Source: G963702155 sp963702155
GTDB taxonomy: Bacteria > Pseudomonadota > Alphaproteobacteria > Micavibrionales > Micavibrionaceae
Length of the DNA: 64,000 nucleotides
Assembly: GCA_963702155.1 (NCBI GenBank)
Contig: OY969717.1
Coordinates: 1,302,001-1,366,000, forward strand
Direction of reading: 5' to 3'
Shown here: in pieces, positions 1-9,363 of the stretch
Layout of the letters: each line of letters starts with the position of its first letter
Position numbering within the stretch: the stretch's first letter is position 1
Notes under the pieces: generated by a model
Database searches by the model: none
What the model was told of the DNA's origin: nothing
What the model saw: only the letters and a program-made list of their open reading frames with translations
Program-made: the position numbers and the translations under genes

Positions 1-1475
1 ACCGGATTACTTCTTGCATCCGCATGCTCGCTTACGCCTGACTACAAGCGCCCAGAAACGGTTGCAGATATAATGCAGGAATACAGTAGCACAACTCAAA
101 ACGCATCCTTGAAAACAGATTATGATCAAGGATTGGTGACTGTTTACAATCTGGATAACCACGCATTCTGGTGGGAAAATATCAATGATCCGGTAACCGA
201 AAAACTGATCGCAAATATGTTGTCACAAAACTTGCGCTTGGAGGCCGCCGCCGAACGCATTGTGCAAGCCAGAGAACGCACAACAATTGCAGGCGCGGAT
301 TTATATCCTGCGCTATCTTTGAATTCCGGAGCCTCCAGGGTTATGTCCCCGACAAACGCACAAAATAACGGATTTCAACTCGGATCAGATCGTATATATC
401 AAACCAATTACGATTTGAATATCGGCGCGTCTTGGCAGGCAGATTTATTTGGAAAAATAAAAGCCGGGCAAAACGCTGCCATAGCAGAAACGCTTGTATC
501 TACTTTTGACCGTCAAGCCCTACTCCATACCCTTATCGCAGAACTTATAAATCGCCGCGTCGCGATTGCAAATACACAAGCGCAGATCGAATTGACCAAT
601 CAAGTTATCAAAACGCGCGAACAGGTTTTGAACAGTGTCAATATAAGATATGAAGCCGGTAGCGAAGGCACATCCGCACTTCAAGTACGGCGCGCGCGCG
701 AAAACTTGGCAGTGGCAAAATCAGACCTCCCCCCTCTTATATCCGCCTTAAACGAGAATATTTTTGCACTCGATGTATTGCTAGGCATGCCTCCAAACTC
801 GAATGAGAGCATTAAAAAATATAATTTCCCCTCTTTACCGCCCCCGCGCGCATTAAAAATTCCGCCGCCATTGGCATTGATCGATCAACGCCCCGACTTA
901 CAAAGTCAGGAATTACGGTTAATTGCCGCCGGGCAGGATATTGGCGTTGCAATGGCAGACCTGTATCCCGGCATATCTCTTGGTGGCAATTACGGATTTA
1001 CCACCGCACAAACCAGTACCTTATTATCCAGTGAACAACTCGCATGGAGCCTAACAGGAAGCATTTTAACCCGCATTTTTGAAGGCGGTCGTCTGCGTGC
1101 AAATATAAGGGTTAAAGATCTCGCGCCCGTGAACTGGCGGCTGATTATGAACAAGCCGTATTGGAAGCGGTGCAAGATGTTGAAAACGCCCTACAGAAAG
1201 AACAAAGCGGACAACAACAAATAATGCTGCTCAAAACCACTACCGAAGAAGCAGAAAAAGCCGCCGAGCTGGCTCTTTCACGCTATGAACGCGGCATAAC
1301 ACCTCTCACTGATTTATTGGATACGCAACGTATTGCATACACAAATAAACAACGCCTTTTGCAGGCTGAACAAAACCTGTGGCAAGCCCGCATATCTTTG
1401 ATACTGGCCTTGGGCGGAAACTGGCTAGGGCAAACGCACGATATGTCCCCGTTTATAAAAGATCAAATGGATTAA
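1..1475 (+). pseudogene. RND efflux outer-membrane lipoprotein, NodT/OprM type, 5' partial and frameshifted
   Basis: The reading frame is open from base 1 and starts inside a lipoprotein signal: the residues LLLASAC fit a lipobox, so the true start lies left of the window. The protein is a TolC-superfamily channel lipoprotein that would connect the adaptor and permease encoded next to the cell exterior. Family features are the paired helical repeats, the DLYPALSLN and DLYPGISLGG segments about 300 residues apart, and a C-terminal RYERGITPLTDLLDTQ motif. After RANIRVKD near base 1120 the homologous reading moves to another frame, which runs on to 1475. Adding one G after base 1119 would restore D-A-R-A-R-E-L. 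Either the gene is broken or the consensus lacks a base. The next gene starts 4 bases after the stop, so this is the first gene of an operon. Confidence 0.85.
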
Positions 1476-1479
1476 AACT

Positions 1480-2757
1480 ATGGATGAACAATACCAAAAT
1501 GAAAATACTCTTAATCATCAAATGCGCGAAGCAGAGCGAGAAAAGCTGAAAGATACAAAAAGCTGGAAAGCAAACCTCCAGCTTATCGTAGTGATTGCAT
1601 TTTTAATCGGCGCTTTTTTAATATCAACAATGATGGGCGGTGAACCGGAAGAAAAAATATCCGAACAAAAAATAAGAGAACCTTTAGTTGAAACCATAGC
1701 CGTAACGCCGTCCAGCCAAAACATTACATTCACAAAAACCGGAACGGTACAGGTACGTAGCGATATAAGCATCGTCCCACAAGTCTCCGGCCGCGTGATC
1801 AGCGTTTCTGAAAATCTGCGTGAGGGCAGTGTTTTTGAAAAAAACGAACCATTATTCCAAATTGAAAAAGCTGATTATGATAATCAGCTCCAAATGGCAA
1901 AGGCCGAAGTCTCGCAAAGCTGGGCCGCATTGGAGCTTGCCCGCGCCGATGCCGATGCCGCCCGCGCCGAATGGCAAGGCCTAAATGGAGACCGACCTAT
2001 TCCCGCGCTGGTTGCACGCAAACCGCAACTTAATCAGGCCAACGCAAACCTGAAAGCTGCAAAGGCGCGCGTTGCAGACGCAGAGTTAGGCTTAAAACGA
2101 ACATCCTACACTTACCCCTTTAACGGACGCGTCGTTGAAAGCTTGATCGAGGAAGGTCAATTTCTTCAAGCCGGGCAATCCTACGGACGTGTTTATCAAA
2201 AAGATGCGCTGGAAATTTTAATTCCCGTAGAAGACAGCATCCTTCAGTGGGTCAAGCCAAATGAGACGAATGCGAATATTAAAACAATGTATCGCGGCCA
2301 ACTGCAAAATATACCCGCAAAAATCGAACGCATAGGTGGAGAACTGAATACGCAAACACGTTTTGCCAACTTAATAGCCGTTCCCCTTGGTAATGAATGG
2401 GAAAAACTTCTCCCCGGAACATTTGTAGAAATTACAATTGAAGGACCCCGAATTGATAACATCATGAACATTCCAAACGAAGCCATTCAAGGACAAAATG
2501 GTGTTTGGATCGTGAAAGACGATAATATCGTTACTTATAAAGAGCTTGATATTTTATCAACCGAGCCGGAATACACACTTGCAAATGCAGGTGCCAAAAC
2601 AATTACGCTTATAAAAGGGCTTGTCAAAGGTGTAGATGAAGGCATGAAGATCCGCCGCGCAAAGGATGATACGACACAAGTCGAACAACACATTAAAAAT
2701 ACACCTCTTTCTATAGAGCCACAAGATACCCCAGACATGCAAGAATCTATAGAATAA
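1480..2757 (+). CDS. RND efflux periplasmic adaptor (membrane fusion protein, HlyD/AcrA family)
   Basis: This is the periplasmic adaptor that bridges the inner-membrane permease and the outer-membrane channel of a tripartite pump. A single N-terminal membrane segment lies at about residues 32-52 after a charged cytoplasmic head. A lipoyl/biotinyl half-motif follows (VVPQVSGRVISV, FEKNEPLFQIE), then a coiled-coil hairpin with alternating Ala-rich helices at about 140-210. The second lipoyl half reads YPFNGRVVESLIEEG, and a beta-barrel domain comes after it. At 425 aa it is normal for the family. It begins 4 bases after the channel gene and ends 22 bases before the permease gene, so the three are surely co-transcribed. 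The substrate cannot be read from the sequence. Confidence 0.9.
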   Translation: MDEQYQNENTLNHQMREAEREKLKDTKSWKANLQLIVVIAFLIGAFLISTMMGGEPEEKISEQKIREPLVETIAVTPSSQNITFTKTGTVQVRSDISIVPQVSGRVISVSENLREGSVFEKNEPLFQIEKADYDNQLQMAKAEVSQSWAALELARADADAARAEWQGLNGDRPIPALVARKPQLNQANANLKAAKARVADAELGLKRTSYTYPFNGRVVESLIEEGQFLQAGQSYGRVYQKDALEILIPVEDSILQWVKPNETNANIKTMYRGQLQNIPAKIERIGGELNTQTRFANLIAVPLGNEWEKLLPGTFVEITIEGPRIDNIMNIPNEAIQGQNGVWIVKDDNIVTYKELDILSTEPEYTLANAGAKTITLIKGLVKGVDEGMKIRRAKDDTTQVEQHIKNTPLSIEPQDTPDMQESIE

Positions 2758-2779
2758 CGCCTATAACAAAAGTAAAAAC

Positions 2780-5700
2780 ATGAGCGATAAAACAAATATA
2801 AAAGGCCTTGTAGCATGGTTCGCAAATAATCATGTGGCGGCTAATATTCTGATGGTCTTTTTTATCATTGCCGGTCTGGGCAGTGTATTTACGGCCGTAA
2901 AAGAGACATTCCCTTCCATTGATCCGCGCATTATAACTATAACCGTACTCTATCCTGGCGCAACGCCCGAAGATGTCGAAAGCGGCATCACCCGCCGTAT
3001 CGAAGAGGCCGTCCTTGGTATTCAGGGTATAAAGCGCGTTGAATCGAATGCTTTTGAGGGCGCAGGCACTGTCATAGTAGAGTTGGAGGATTTTGTTGAT
3101 GGCGAAGAAGTTCTGAACGATGTCGAAACTGAAGTAGATAGCTTATCCGATTTCCCGCCCGAAAACGCCGAACAAATCACTATTGTAAAAACAAAAGTCC
3201 AATCACGCGTTTTATCTATAGTTTTGTATGGTGAAATGAGCGAGCTATCTTTACGAACATGGGCCGAAATCGTCGAAGATGGACTAGAGCAACAACCGGA
3301 TATCTCTCTTGTCGATATATATGGCTCAAAAGCTAGGGAGATAAGCATCGAAGTACCGGAAAATCTGCTTAGAAAATATAATTTATCCATGGATCAGGTT
3401 GCAAATGCGATCAGTGCTTTTTCTGTAGATCTACCAGCTGGAAACTTAAGTACAGCATCATCTGAAATATCAATACGCGTACAAAACCGTAACTATTACG
3501 CTCCCGAATTTCTAGATACTGTTATAAAAAGCAATACGGATGGAAGCCTTCTGAAATTAAAGGATATTGCAACCATTAGAGATAGCTTGGAAGACGTTGA
3601 CTTAATTACACGGTATAACGGAAAACCTGCAATTTTCCTTGATGTTCTGCGCACAAAATCCCAAGACACGATCAAGATCGATAAACAGGTAAAATCATAT
3701 TTAGAAACTTTGGAGCTACCTGAAGAGTTACAAACACAAATCTGGAAAAATGGTACAGACATTTTAAATGATCGTATCAGCCTGTTAACGCGAAACGCAA
3801 TTATGGGCTACGCTCTTGTGTTTTTAGCTATGCTTTTATTCCTGGATTTGAAACTCGCATTTTGGACAAGTCTTGGCATACCGATATCTTTTCTAGGCGG
3901 GATTTTTATTGCCACATTTTTTGGCGTAACGATAAATATGATCTCGCTTTTTGCGCTAATCGTGGTGTTAGGGATTGTTGTTGATGATGCCATTGTCACC
4001 GGTGAAAGCATTTTTTCAGAACAGCAAGAAGGAAAAAAAGGTATCAAAGCAACGCTTACAGGGGTTAAATTTATTCAGGCACCTGTTACGATCGGGGTGC
4101 TTACAACTATTGCCGCATTCTCCCCGCTTATTTTTTCAACTGGAACTCTAGGGCAAATTTTACGCCCCGTACCTATTATAGTAATTAGTGTATTGTTTTT
4201 ATCCCTTATAGAAGCTTTTTTGATCCTGCCCGCACATCTATCTTCATCTGAGAGATGGAGTCTTGGATATCTTGCGAAAATTCGTTATGCCGTTACAGAT
4301 ATTTTGGAAAAATTTATAGACCGCATCCTAAGCCCGCTCGTGCACATAGCTATAAAGGCAAGATATTTAACCGTAATCGCAATCTTTATGATTGTAGGGT
4401 TTGGCATCGCACAATTCCCGCTGGGTAATATAAAATTCATATTCTTCCCGCAGATCGAAAGCGATGATATAAGAATGCAACTTGAAATGCCGGTCGGTAC
4501 AAGCTTTGAAACAACCCGTAAATATACGGAGCGTATTTATAAAGCCGCGCTTGAAGTCGAAGAAAGTATGGGCGGTACAAAAGAAAATCCAGTTTTTAAA
4601 AATATTTCGACTTTAATCGGCGCAACGGCTGGCGATCAGGGCGGCCCTGACGGTGGTGAAACGGCAAAAAACGCTACGCATCGCGCTGAAATAAACATTG
4701 AACTTGTTCCATCAAATAAGCGCAAAGTAAGTGCCGGAGAAATCGAAAAAAACTGGCGCGAAAACGTAGGAGAAATTCCGCAAGTCAAAAATATATCCTA
4801 CCAAAGCTCGCTGATCAGTGCAGGGGCAGATATTAATATCGAACTATCGCATCGTAATGATGAGATTCTTGATAAGGCTTCCGAAGATTTAAAACGCTAT
4901 ATGGAAGATATAAATGGTCTTTCCGAAGTAATAGACTCCCTCGAACCAGGTAAAAAGGAATTTATATTTGAATTAACCGATACTGGCAAAGCGGCTGGCC
5001 TGTCCCCCACCTATATTGGCCGGCAGTTACGCGATTATTTCTATGGCCGCGAAATTGACCGTATCCAGCGCGGTAGCAATGAGATTAAAGTCATGGTCAG
5101 ATACCCCAAACAGGCACGTGAAACCTTGTCCACAATTGGCAATATGCGTTTGCGTCTCCCCGAAGGCGGCGAAGCCCCCCTATCCGCTATGGCCATTATA
5201 AAAGAACGCTATAGCCCCTCAACCATAAAGCGTGTAGATGGCCGCCGCGTGGTCAGAATTACCGCAAATGTTGATGAGAGCATTCTTACGCCAGATGAGG
5301 CTATCGCCAATATCGTAGAGAATAAATTCAGAGCGCTCCAAGAAAATTACCCTGCACTAAAATATCAATTGGCCGGTCAGAACAAAGATCAGCGTGATGA
5401 TTTGGCAACATTGGGAAAAAATATGCTTATCGCCCTTATGCTTATTTTTGTAATGCTTGGTTCACAATTAAGAAGTTATATTAAACCTTTTGTAATTATT
5501 TTGACCGTACCACTTGGTATAGTGGGCGCAATCTTCGGCCATCTGCTTTTGGGTTTCAATCTATCATTTATATCCTTGTTTGGCATGGTGGCTTTAACAG
5601 GTGTTGTTATTAACGATTCGGTTGTATTGATCGATTATTATAACCGCCTTCAAGCTCAAGGAGAGCGCGCATATGACGCCGCTATGGCCTCTGTAAAGCG

Positions 5701-5926
5701 CCGTTTTCGCCCCATTTTGCTCACAACGCTAACCACTAGCCTTGGGCTGCTCCCCATACTTTTGGAAACAAGCCTGCAAGCGCAATTCATAATTCCCATG
5801 GCCGTGTCTTTGGCTTGTGGCATTGTTTTTGCCAGTGCGCTGTTAATTTTCTTGATTCCCGCCTTGCTCGTTATTGTTGAAGATTTAGACAAAATAAATC
5901 CATTTACAAAAAATAATCACACTTGA
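2780..5926 (+). CDS. RND multidrug efflux permease (AcrB/HAE-1-like)
   Basis: This is the proton-driven inner-membrane pump of the tripartite system. At 1048 aa it is full length for the family. The first membrane helix is at about 15-35, and the periplasmic porter begins with the family motif YPGATPEDVE. The helix-4 signature GIVVDDAIVTGE carries the conserved adjacent aspartates used in proton relay. The second half repeats the layout, with GVVINDSVVLIDY in the equivalent position. Duplicated halves with large loops between helices 1-2 and 7-8 are visible. It is the last gene of the operon. It resembles the HAE-1 branch rather than the heavy-metal CusA branch, but export specificity is not inferable. 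Confidence 0.92.
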   Translation: MSDKTNIKGLVAWFANNHVAANILMVFFIIAGLGSVFTAVKETFPSIDPRIITITVLYPGATPEDVESGITRRIEEAVLGIQGIKRVESNAFEGAGTVIVELEDFVDGEEVLNDVETEVDSLSDFPPENAEQITIVKTKVQSRVLSIVLYGEMSELSLRTWAEIVEDGLEQQPDISLVDIYGSKAREISIEVPENLLRKYNLSMDQVANAISAFSVDLPAGNLSTASSEISIRVQNRNYYAPEFLDTVIKSNTDGSLLKLKDIATIRDSLEDVDLITRYNGKPAIFLDVLRTKSQDTIKIDKQVKSYLETLELPEELQTQIWKNGTDILNDRISLLTRNAIMGYALVFLAMLLFLDLKLAFWTSLGIPISFLGGIFIATFFGVTINMISLFALIVVLGIVVDDAIVTGESIFSEQQEGKKGIKATLTGVKFIQAPVTIGVLTTIAAFSPLIFSTGTLGQILRPVPIIVISVLFLSLIEAFLILPAHLSSSERWSLGYLAKIRYAVTDILEKFIDRILSPLVHIAIKARYLTVIAIFMIVGFGIAQFPLGNIKFIFFPQIESDDIRMQLEMPVGTSFETTRKYTERIYKAALEVEESMGGTKENPVFKNISTLIGATAGDQGGPDGGETAKNATHRAEINIELVPSNKRKVSAGEIEKNWRENVGEIPQVKNISYQSSLISAGADINIELSHRNDEILDKASEDLKRYMEDINGLSEVIDSLEPGKKEFIFELTDTGKAAGLSPTYIGRQLRDYFYGREIDRIQRGSNEIKVMVRYPKQARETLSTIGNMRLRLPEGGEAPLSAMAIIKERYSPSTIKRVDGRRVVRITANVDESILTPDEAIANIVENKFRALQENYPALKYQLAGQNKDQRDDLATLGKNMLIALMLIFVMLGSQLRSYIKPFVIILTVPLGIVGAIFGHLLLGFNLSFISLFGMVALTGVVINDSVVLIDYYNRLQAQGERAYDAAMASVKRRFRPILLTTLTTSLGLLPILLETSLQAQFIIPMAVSLACGIVFASALLIFLIPALLVIVEDLDKINPFTKNNHT

Positions 5927-6305
5927 TTTAAATGTAAAATGAGTATGAGTTTAGGCACCAAGCCCAAGTATTCTCTTGCCAAATAAACTTAAATATGTTT
6001 CTCCTAACCATAGAGCAATGCATAATGTTATGCTCTAGAGTTTCGTGACGAACGTCACTTGTAAGATAACGGACTACCCGCAAACTGATGCGTTTTTAAA
6101 AACGAAAAAATATGCGGTTTACTATCGACAGACAAGAATAAAACCGGCCTAAAGCTCTTTATCTTTTCTTTCGGTGTCGTTTTAAGACAGTGATCTAATC
6201 AAAGTTTTTTTTCAAAAAATTTAATTAGTAAGCGAAGAACACTCGGACGAACCGGCGGCTTAAAAACCGCTATAAAAACGACTAACGCTATGAAAGGATT
6301 AAAAC
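5927..6305 (+). promoter_or_regulatory. Long leader of the cold-shock gene with several short palindromes
   Basis: No gene is seen in these 379 bases. Three symmetric elements stand out: TAGAGCA and TGCTCTA arms at 6011-6037; the 14-base GTGACG-AA-CGTCAC at 6045-6058; and the perfect palindrome CGTTTTTAAAAACG at 6091-6104. The cold-shock gene has a good ribosome site (AAAGGA, 7 bases before its ATG). Long structured leaders that control translation at low temperature are known for cspA-type genes, and this region may be one. I could not place a convincing promoter, so that role is inference. Confidence 0.35.
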
Positions 6306-6512
6306 ATGGCAACCGGAACAGTTAAATGGTTTAACGACACAAAAGGCTTCGGCTTTATTCAACCCGACGACGGCGGGCAAGATGTATTCGTACATATCTC
6401 TGCTGTTGAAAAAGCTGGTTTACGCACTTTGGCAGAAGGCGCAAAAGTAGAGTACGAACTTGCGACAAATAAAGGCCGTACAGCCGCTGCAAATATTCAA
6501 GTTTCTGAGTAA
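6306..6512 (+). CDS. Cold-shock domain protein (CspA family)
   Basis: A 68-aa single cold-shock domain, the typical size. Both nucleic-acid-binding motifs are present: KGFGFIQ (RNP1) and DVFVHIS (RNP2), as is the KWFN start of the fold. Such proteins bind single-stranded RNA and DNA and melt mRNA structure, often at low temperature or in stationary phase. It stands alone, with a strong ribosome site and its own terminator directly behind, so it is monocistronic. Confidence 0.97.
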   Translation: MATGTVKWFNDTKGFGFIQPDDGGQDVFVHISAVEKAGLRTLAEGAKVEYELATNKGRTAAANIQVSE

Positions 6513-6536
6513 ATCGAACATATTTTATAAGAATTC

Positions 6537-6566
6537 AAAACGGAGCGTTTTTCGCTCCGTTTTTCG
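6537..6566 (+). terminator. Rho-independent terminator of the cold-shock gene
   Basis: A perfect 7-bp stem CGGAGCG/CGCTCCG (6541-6547 and 6553-6559) with a 5-base T loop, preceded by four A and followed by a run of five T. It lies 25 bases after the stop codon. Confidence 0.9.
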
Positions 6567-6591
6567 TATTTTAAAAAAATATAAAATGATT

Positions 6592-7155
6592 TTATGCGGC
6601 TTGCTTTTCGTGCTTGCCCTCACAGAATTCTTCAATTGCTCTTTCACAAAATGCCTCTAAATCATCTGGTTTACGGCTTGTAACCAAACCCTGATCAACA
6701 ACAACCTCTTCATCAACCCAATGTCCACCTGCATTTTTGATGTCTGTTTTTAAACTTGGCCATGATGTCAAAGTGCGGCCTTTTACAACATCTGCTTCAA
6801 TCAATGTCCATGGCCCATGACAAATTGCGGCGACCGGTTTGGATTGTTTGAAAAAGTCACGGATAAAATCAATCGCTTCTTCATTTACCCTAAGAGCATC
6901 CGGATTAAATACGCCGCCCGGTAAAACAAGTCCGTCATAATCCTGCGCTGTAACATTTCCGATAACTTTATCAACATCAAATTTATCGGCTTTTTCATCG
7001 TGGTTTACACCTTGAATTTGCCCTTCTTCTAAAGATATTAGCTCGACACGCGCGCCCGCATTCTTAATAGCTTTCCAAGGCTCCGTAAGCTCCACTTGCT
7101 CAAATCCATCTGTCGCCAAAAACGCTATTGTTTTATTTTTTAATTTATCGCTCAT
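6592..7155 (-). CDS. DJ-1/PfpI family protein (general stress protein 18/YhbO type)
   Basis: A 187-aa single-domain protein of the DJ-1/PfpI superfamily. The nucleophile elbow AICHGPWTL carries the conserved Cys followed by His, and the conserved acidic residue is in DGFEQVEL near the N-terminus. VLPGGVFNPD is the loop typical of the YhbO/PfpI branch. Members have been described as proteases, chaperones or glyoxalase/deglycase enzymes acting on methylglyoxal damage, and the exact activity here is open. The upstream ribosome site GGAGAG is clear. It is monocistronic and converges on the cold-shock gene. Confidence 0.9.
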   Translation of the reverse strand: MSDKLKNKTIAFLATDGFEQVELTEPWKAIKNAGARVELISLEEGQIQGVNHDEKADKFDVDKVIGNVTAQDYDGLVLPGGVFNPDALRVNEEAIDFIRDFFKQSKPVAAICHGPWTLIEADVVKGRTLTSWPSLKTDIKNAGGHWVDEEVVVDQGLVTSRKPDDLEAFCERAIEEFCEGKHEKQAA

Positions 7156-7236
7156 ATAAAATATCTCTCCTTTTAAAGTTGAGTATATACAACGTTTGAA
7201 AGGCGTATGAAGTTTCTTTAAATATCTATCAAAAAC

Positions 7237-7272
7237 AAAAGAGCCTGCGAAATCTATTACGCAAGCTTTTTT
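7237..7272 (-). terminator. Terminator downstream of the OmpW-like gene
   Basis: The arms AAGAGCCTGCG and CGCAAGCTTTT pair with one internal mismatch around an 11-base loop. Read on the minus strand the stem is followed by a T-rich run (CTCTTTTGTTTTT). It sits just after the OmpW-like stop codon. The plus strand also ends in T6, so it may work in both directions. Confidence 0.6.
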
Positions 7273-7298
7273 AAAATCTAATAATTAAGTATCACGCT

Positions 7299-7934
7299 TT
7301 AAAATCGATACGATACACCCGCACCAAAAACCCATGGATCAAGATCTATATCCGCTTGGATTGTACCGTTATTAAGCTCCCCCTCAATATCAACATAAAT
7401 CTTTTTAACATCAAGATTCACGCCCCAATTATCATTTAGCCAATAATCAAAACCGGCTTGTAACGCCAAACCAAACCCGCCATCAACTTTAAAATCGGTA
7501 AAGCCATTACCGGATTGCTCTCCATAGAAAAAACTGTAGTTAACACCCGCACCTAAATAAGGGCTGAATTTATTATCTGGCATAAAATGATACTGCAATG
7601 TAACCGTTGGCGGTAAAATCCACACATCACCAAGATTGGTCGACCCGTTATAATAAACCTGATGTTGCGCTGTCCCTGCAATCGCCTCAACGGCAATATT
7701 CTCTGTAATAAAATAGGTGAGATCAACTTCCGGAGTAATAAAATCGCCAACATCAGTTTCGCCACCAATATTTACCGAAGAAGAATCATCTGGCAAAACG
7801 GCAAGCGCACGGACGCGAACTTGAAAACGCTCTTTAGATAAATAGCTATCTCCAAGATCTTTCGCATTTGAAACACTGCTAAAACCATATAAAGTTGTTG
7901 CGACCATTAACGCTGTGGCAAAAAGTTTATCCAT
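7299..7934 (-). CDS. OmpW family outer-membrane protein
   Basis: An eight-stranded beta-barrel of the OmpW family. I choose the internal ATG at 7934 because it gives a clean signal peptide (MDKLFATALMVATTLYG, cleaved after SNA) and has GGAGA 6 bases upstream; a longer frame to 7988 adds only non-signal residues. Family hallmarks are the early RVRALAVLPDD strand, the YFITENIAVE strand, LPPTVTLQYHF, SPYLGAGVNYSFF and the C-terminal aromatic strand ending in YRF, the signature read by the BAM complex. OmpW-type barrels are thought to pass small hydrophobic compounds. Confidence 0.92.
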   Translation of the reverse strand: MDKLFATALMVATTLYGFSSVSNAKDLGDSYLSKERFQVRVRALAVLPDDSSSVNIGGETDVGDFITPEVDLTYFITENIAVEAIAGTAQHQVYYNGSTNLGDVWILPPTVTLQYHFMPDNKFSPYLGAGVNYSFFYGEQSGNGFTDFKVDGGFGLALQAGFDYWLNDNWGVNLDVKKIYVDIEGELNNGTIQADIDLDPWVFGAGVSYRF

Positions 7935-8100
7935 AAATCTTCTCCAAATTGAAATAATATTTCTACGCATCGAAAAGAACCATAGCAAAAAATATATAAT
8001 AAAAAATTAAGATCGGACTATAGTAGTTTGAGCATTTTCTTCTAACGTTTTTGGGATATAAAAGAATTCAGTATAAAGAAAAGACAAAACAAACCGGAAA

Positions 8101-8910
8101 ATGAAACAAAAAACCAGCGCTATCATAAATAGCTTGAAATATGCACCTCTTCTCATTCGAGATCTACCGCAAGCGCATGTTTTTAATCGTTCGCTTCTAA
8201 AAAAACCGGATGATGATGTGCTTTTAGAATACGATCAAAAGCTAGGGCATTTTTATGAGCAAGCATTACTGGCCATTATAAATGCTTCCCCTCAACTCAC
8301 TTACTTGGCAAACAACCTTCAGATTTTTGATGAGAATAAACAGACACTTGGCGAATTGGACTTTATACTTTTTGATAAAACTAATGAACATCATATCCAC
8401 CTAGAGCTTGCCGTTAAATTTTACATGGCGGTGAAAAAGGGTAGCGAGTGGCACTTCCCCGGCCCAAATCAAACTGATAACTGGAGGAAAAAACTGAACC
8501 GCCTGCAAACGCATCAGCTTTGTTTGACTAAGCGCCCAGAGGCAAAAACCTTGTTGCGCGATCACTTTGACATCAAAACAATAAAGACATGTCAATTAAT
8601 TTATGGCTGCCTATTCCATCCGATTGATTGTAAAGACGCGCCTGAGTTAAAGTATATGTCTTCCAATGCGCGAATCGGGCTATGGTTGTATGCTGATGAA
8701 TGGCAAAATTATTTTGATAATTCTGAAACCTTTTATTTTGTACCAAAACCGCTCTGGCCGATCGCGTTTGATAAAGACACTATCCAGCTTCTAAAACCTG
8801 TATCACGCGGTGAGCTTATAGACAGTTCAAAAGAACGTTGCATCATGTTTATTCATTCAAATACATATAAGCCATATTTTCTTGTACCCGAAAACTGGGG
8901 TAAACCATAA
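8101..8910 (+). CDS. DUF1853 family protein
   Basis: A 269-aa protein that I place in the DUF1853 family, of unknown function. Supporting segments are LGHFYEQALLAII, TLGELDFILFD and HIHLELAVKFYM. This run of acidic residues and a Lys (E-x-D ... E-x-A-x-K) resembles a PD-(D/E)xK-like nuclease core. GPNQTDNWRKKLNRLQTHQL, which follows, is also typical of the family. No signal peptide or membrane segment is seen. The start has no strong ribosome site, but the family N-terminus fits. Confidence 0.8.
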   Translation: MKQKTSAIINSLKYAPLLIRDLPQAHVFNRSLLKKPDDDVLLEYDQKLGHFYEQALLAIINASPQLTYLANNLQIFDENKQTLGELDFILFDKTNEHHIHLELAVKFYMAVKKGSEWHFPGPNQTDNWRKKLNRLQTHQLCLTKRPEAKTLLRDHFDIKTIKTCQLIYGCLFHPIDCKDAPELKYMSSNARIGLWLYADEWQNYFDNSETFYFVPKPLWPIAFDKDTIQLLKPVSRGELIDSSKERCIMFIHSNTYKPYFLVPENWGKP

Positions 8911-8927
8911 AAGCTTTAATATTAGGT

Positions 8928-9146
8928 CTAATGCAAAAGCCCCATATGATACGCAACAGAAAATTGTGCAGCCTTTTCATTATATTTTGCATTGGCAAGC
9001 GCAATTTTTGCATCAATAATTTCTTCGTCCGCATCAAGAATATCAACCAAAGTGCGCTGCCCCATACTAAATTCTTCGCGCACACCTTTAAGCGCTAAAT
9101 CGGCTGCGTTCAGTTCTTCCTGACGAATTTTTGCGGTTATCACCAA
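8928..9146 (-). pseudogene. 3' fragment of a TolC-family outer-membrane channel gene
   Basis: The last 72 codons of a TolC-type type I secretion or efflux channel. The stretch GVREEFSMGQRTLVDILDA is the family's last helical repeat, and AYHMGLL is the normal C-terminus. The remaining ~380 residues are missing. Homology stops abruptly at about base 9146, and nothing TolC-like lies to the right. This is different from the NodT-type lipoprotein at the window start. The break marks the left edge of the accessory region and was probably made by insertion or deletion when the foreign DNA arrived. Confidence 0.75.
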
Positions 9147-9320
9147 CAGGTGTTTTATATATGTCGTCTAATTCGAGGGGGCGTTTATCGGTGGGCATTT
9201 TGCTGATCTCCCTAAGCGTTATTGGGTGTGCGTTAGGAGATCAGCTTGGATTATCGAGGGTGGTGAGCGCTTGGTGAGCGGTTAGTGCTCAGCTTATGAC
9301 GGGGTGGTGATGATGTATTT

Positions 9321-9363
9321 ATACCTTGCAATTTCGGAATATATATCCTAATATGCAAGGTAT
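9321..9363. repeat. 43-bp nested palindrome at the start of the AAA-DUF4143 gene
   Basis: Perfect 10-bp outer arms ATACCTTGCA (9321-9330) and TGCAAGGTAT (9354-9363) enclose a symmetric core GGAATATATATCC (9336-9348), with 5-base spacers on each side. The element overlaps the likely ATG of the ATPase gene at 9362 and covers the place where its ribosome site would be. It could be an operator for autoregulation or an RNA hairpin that hides the start. Confidence 0.8.
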
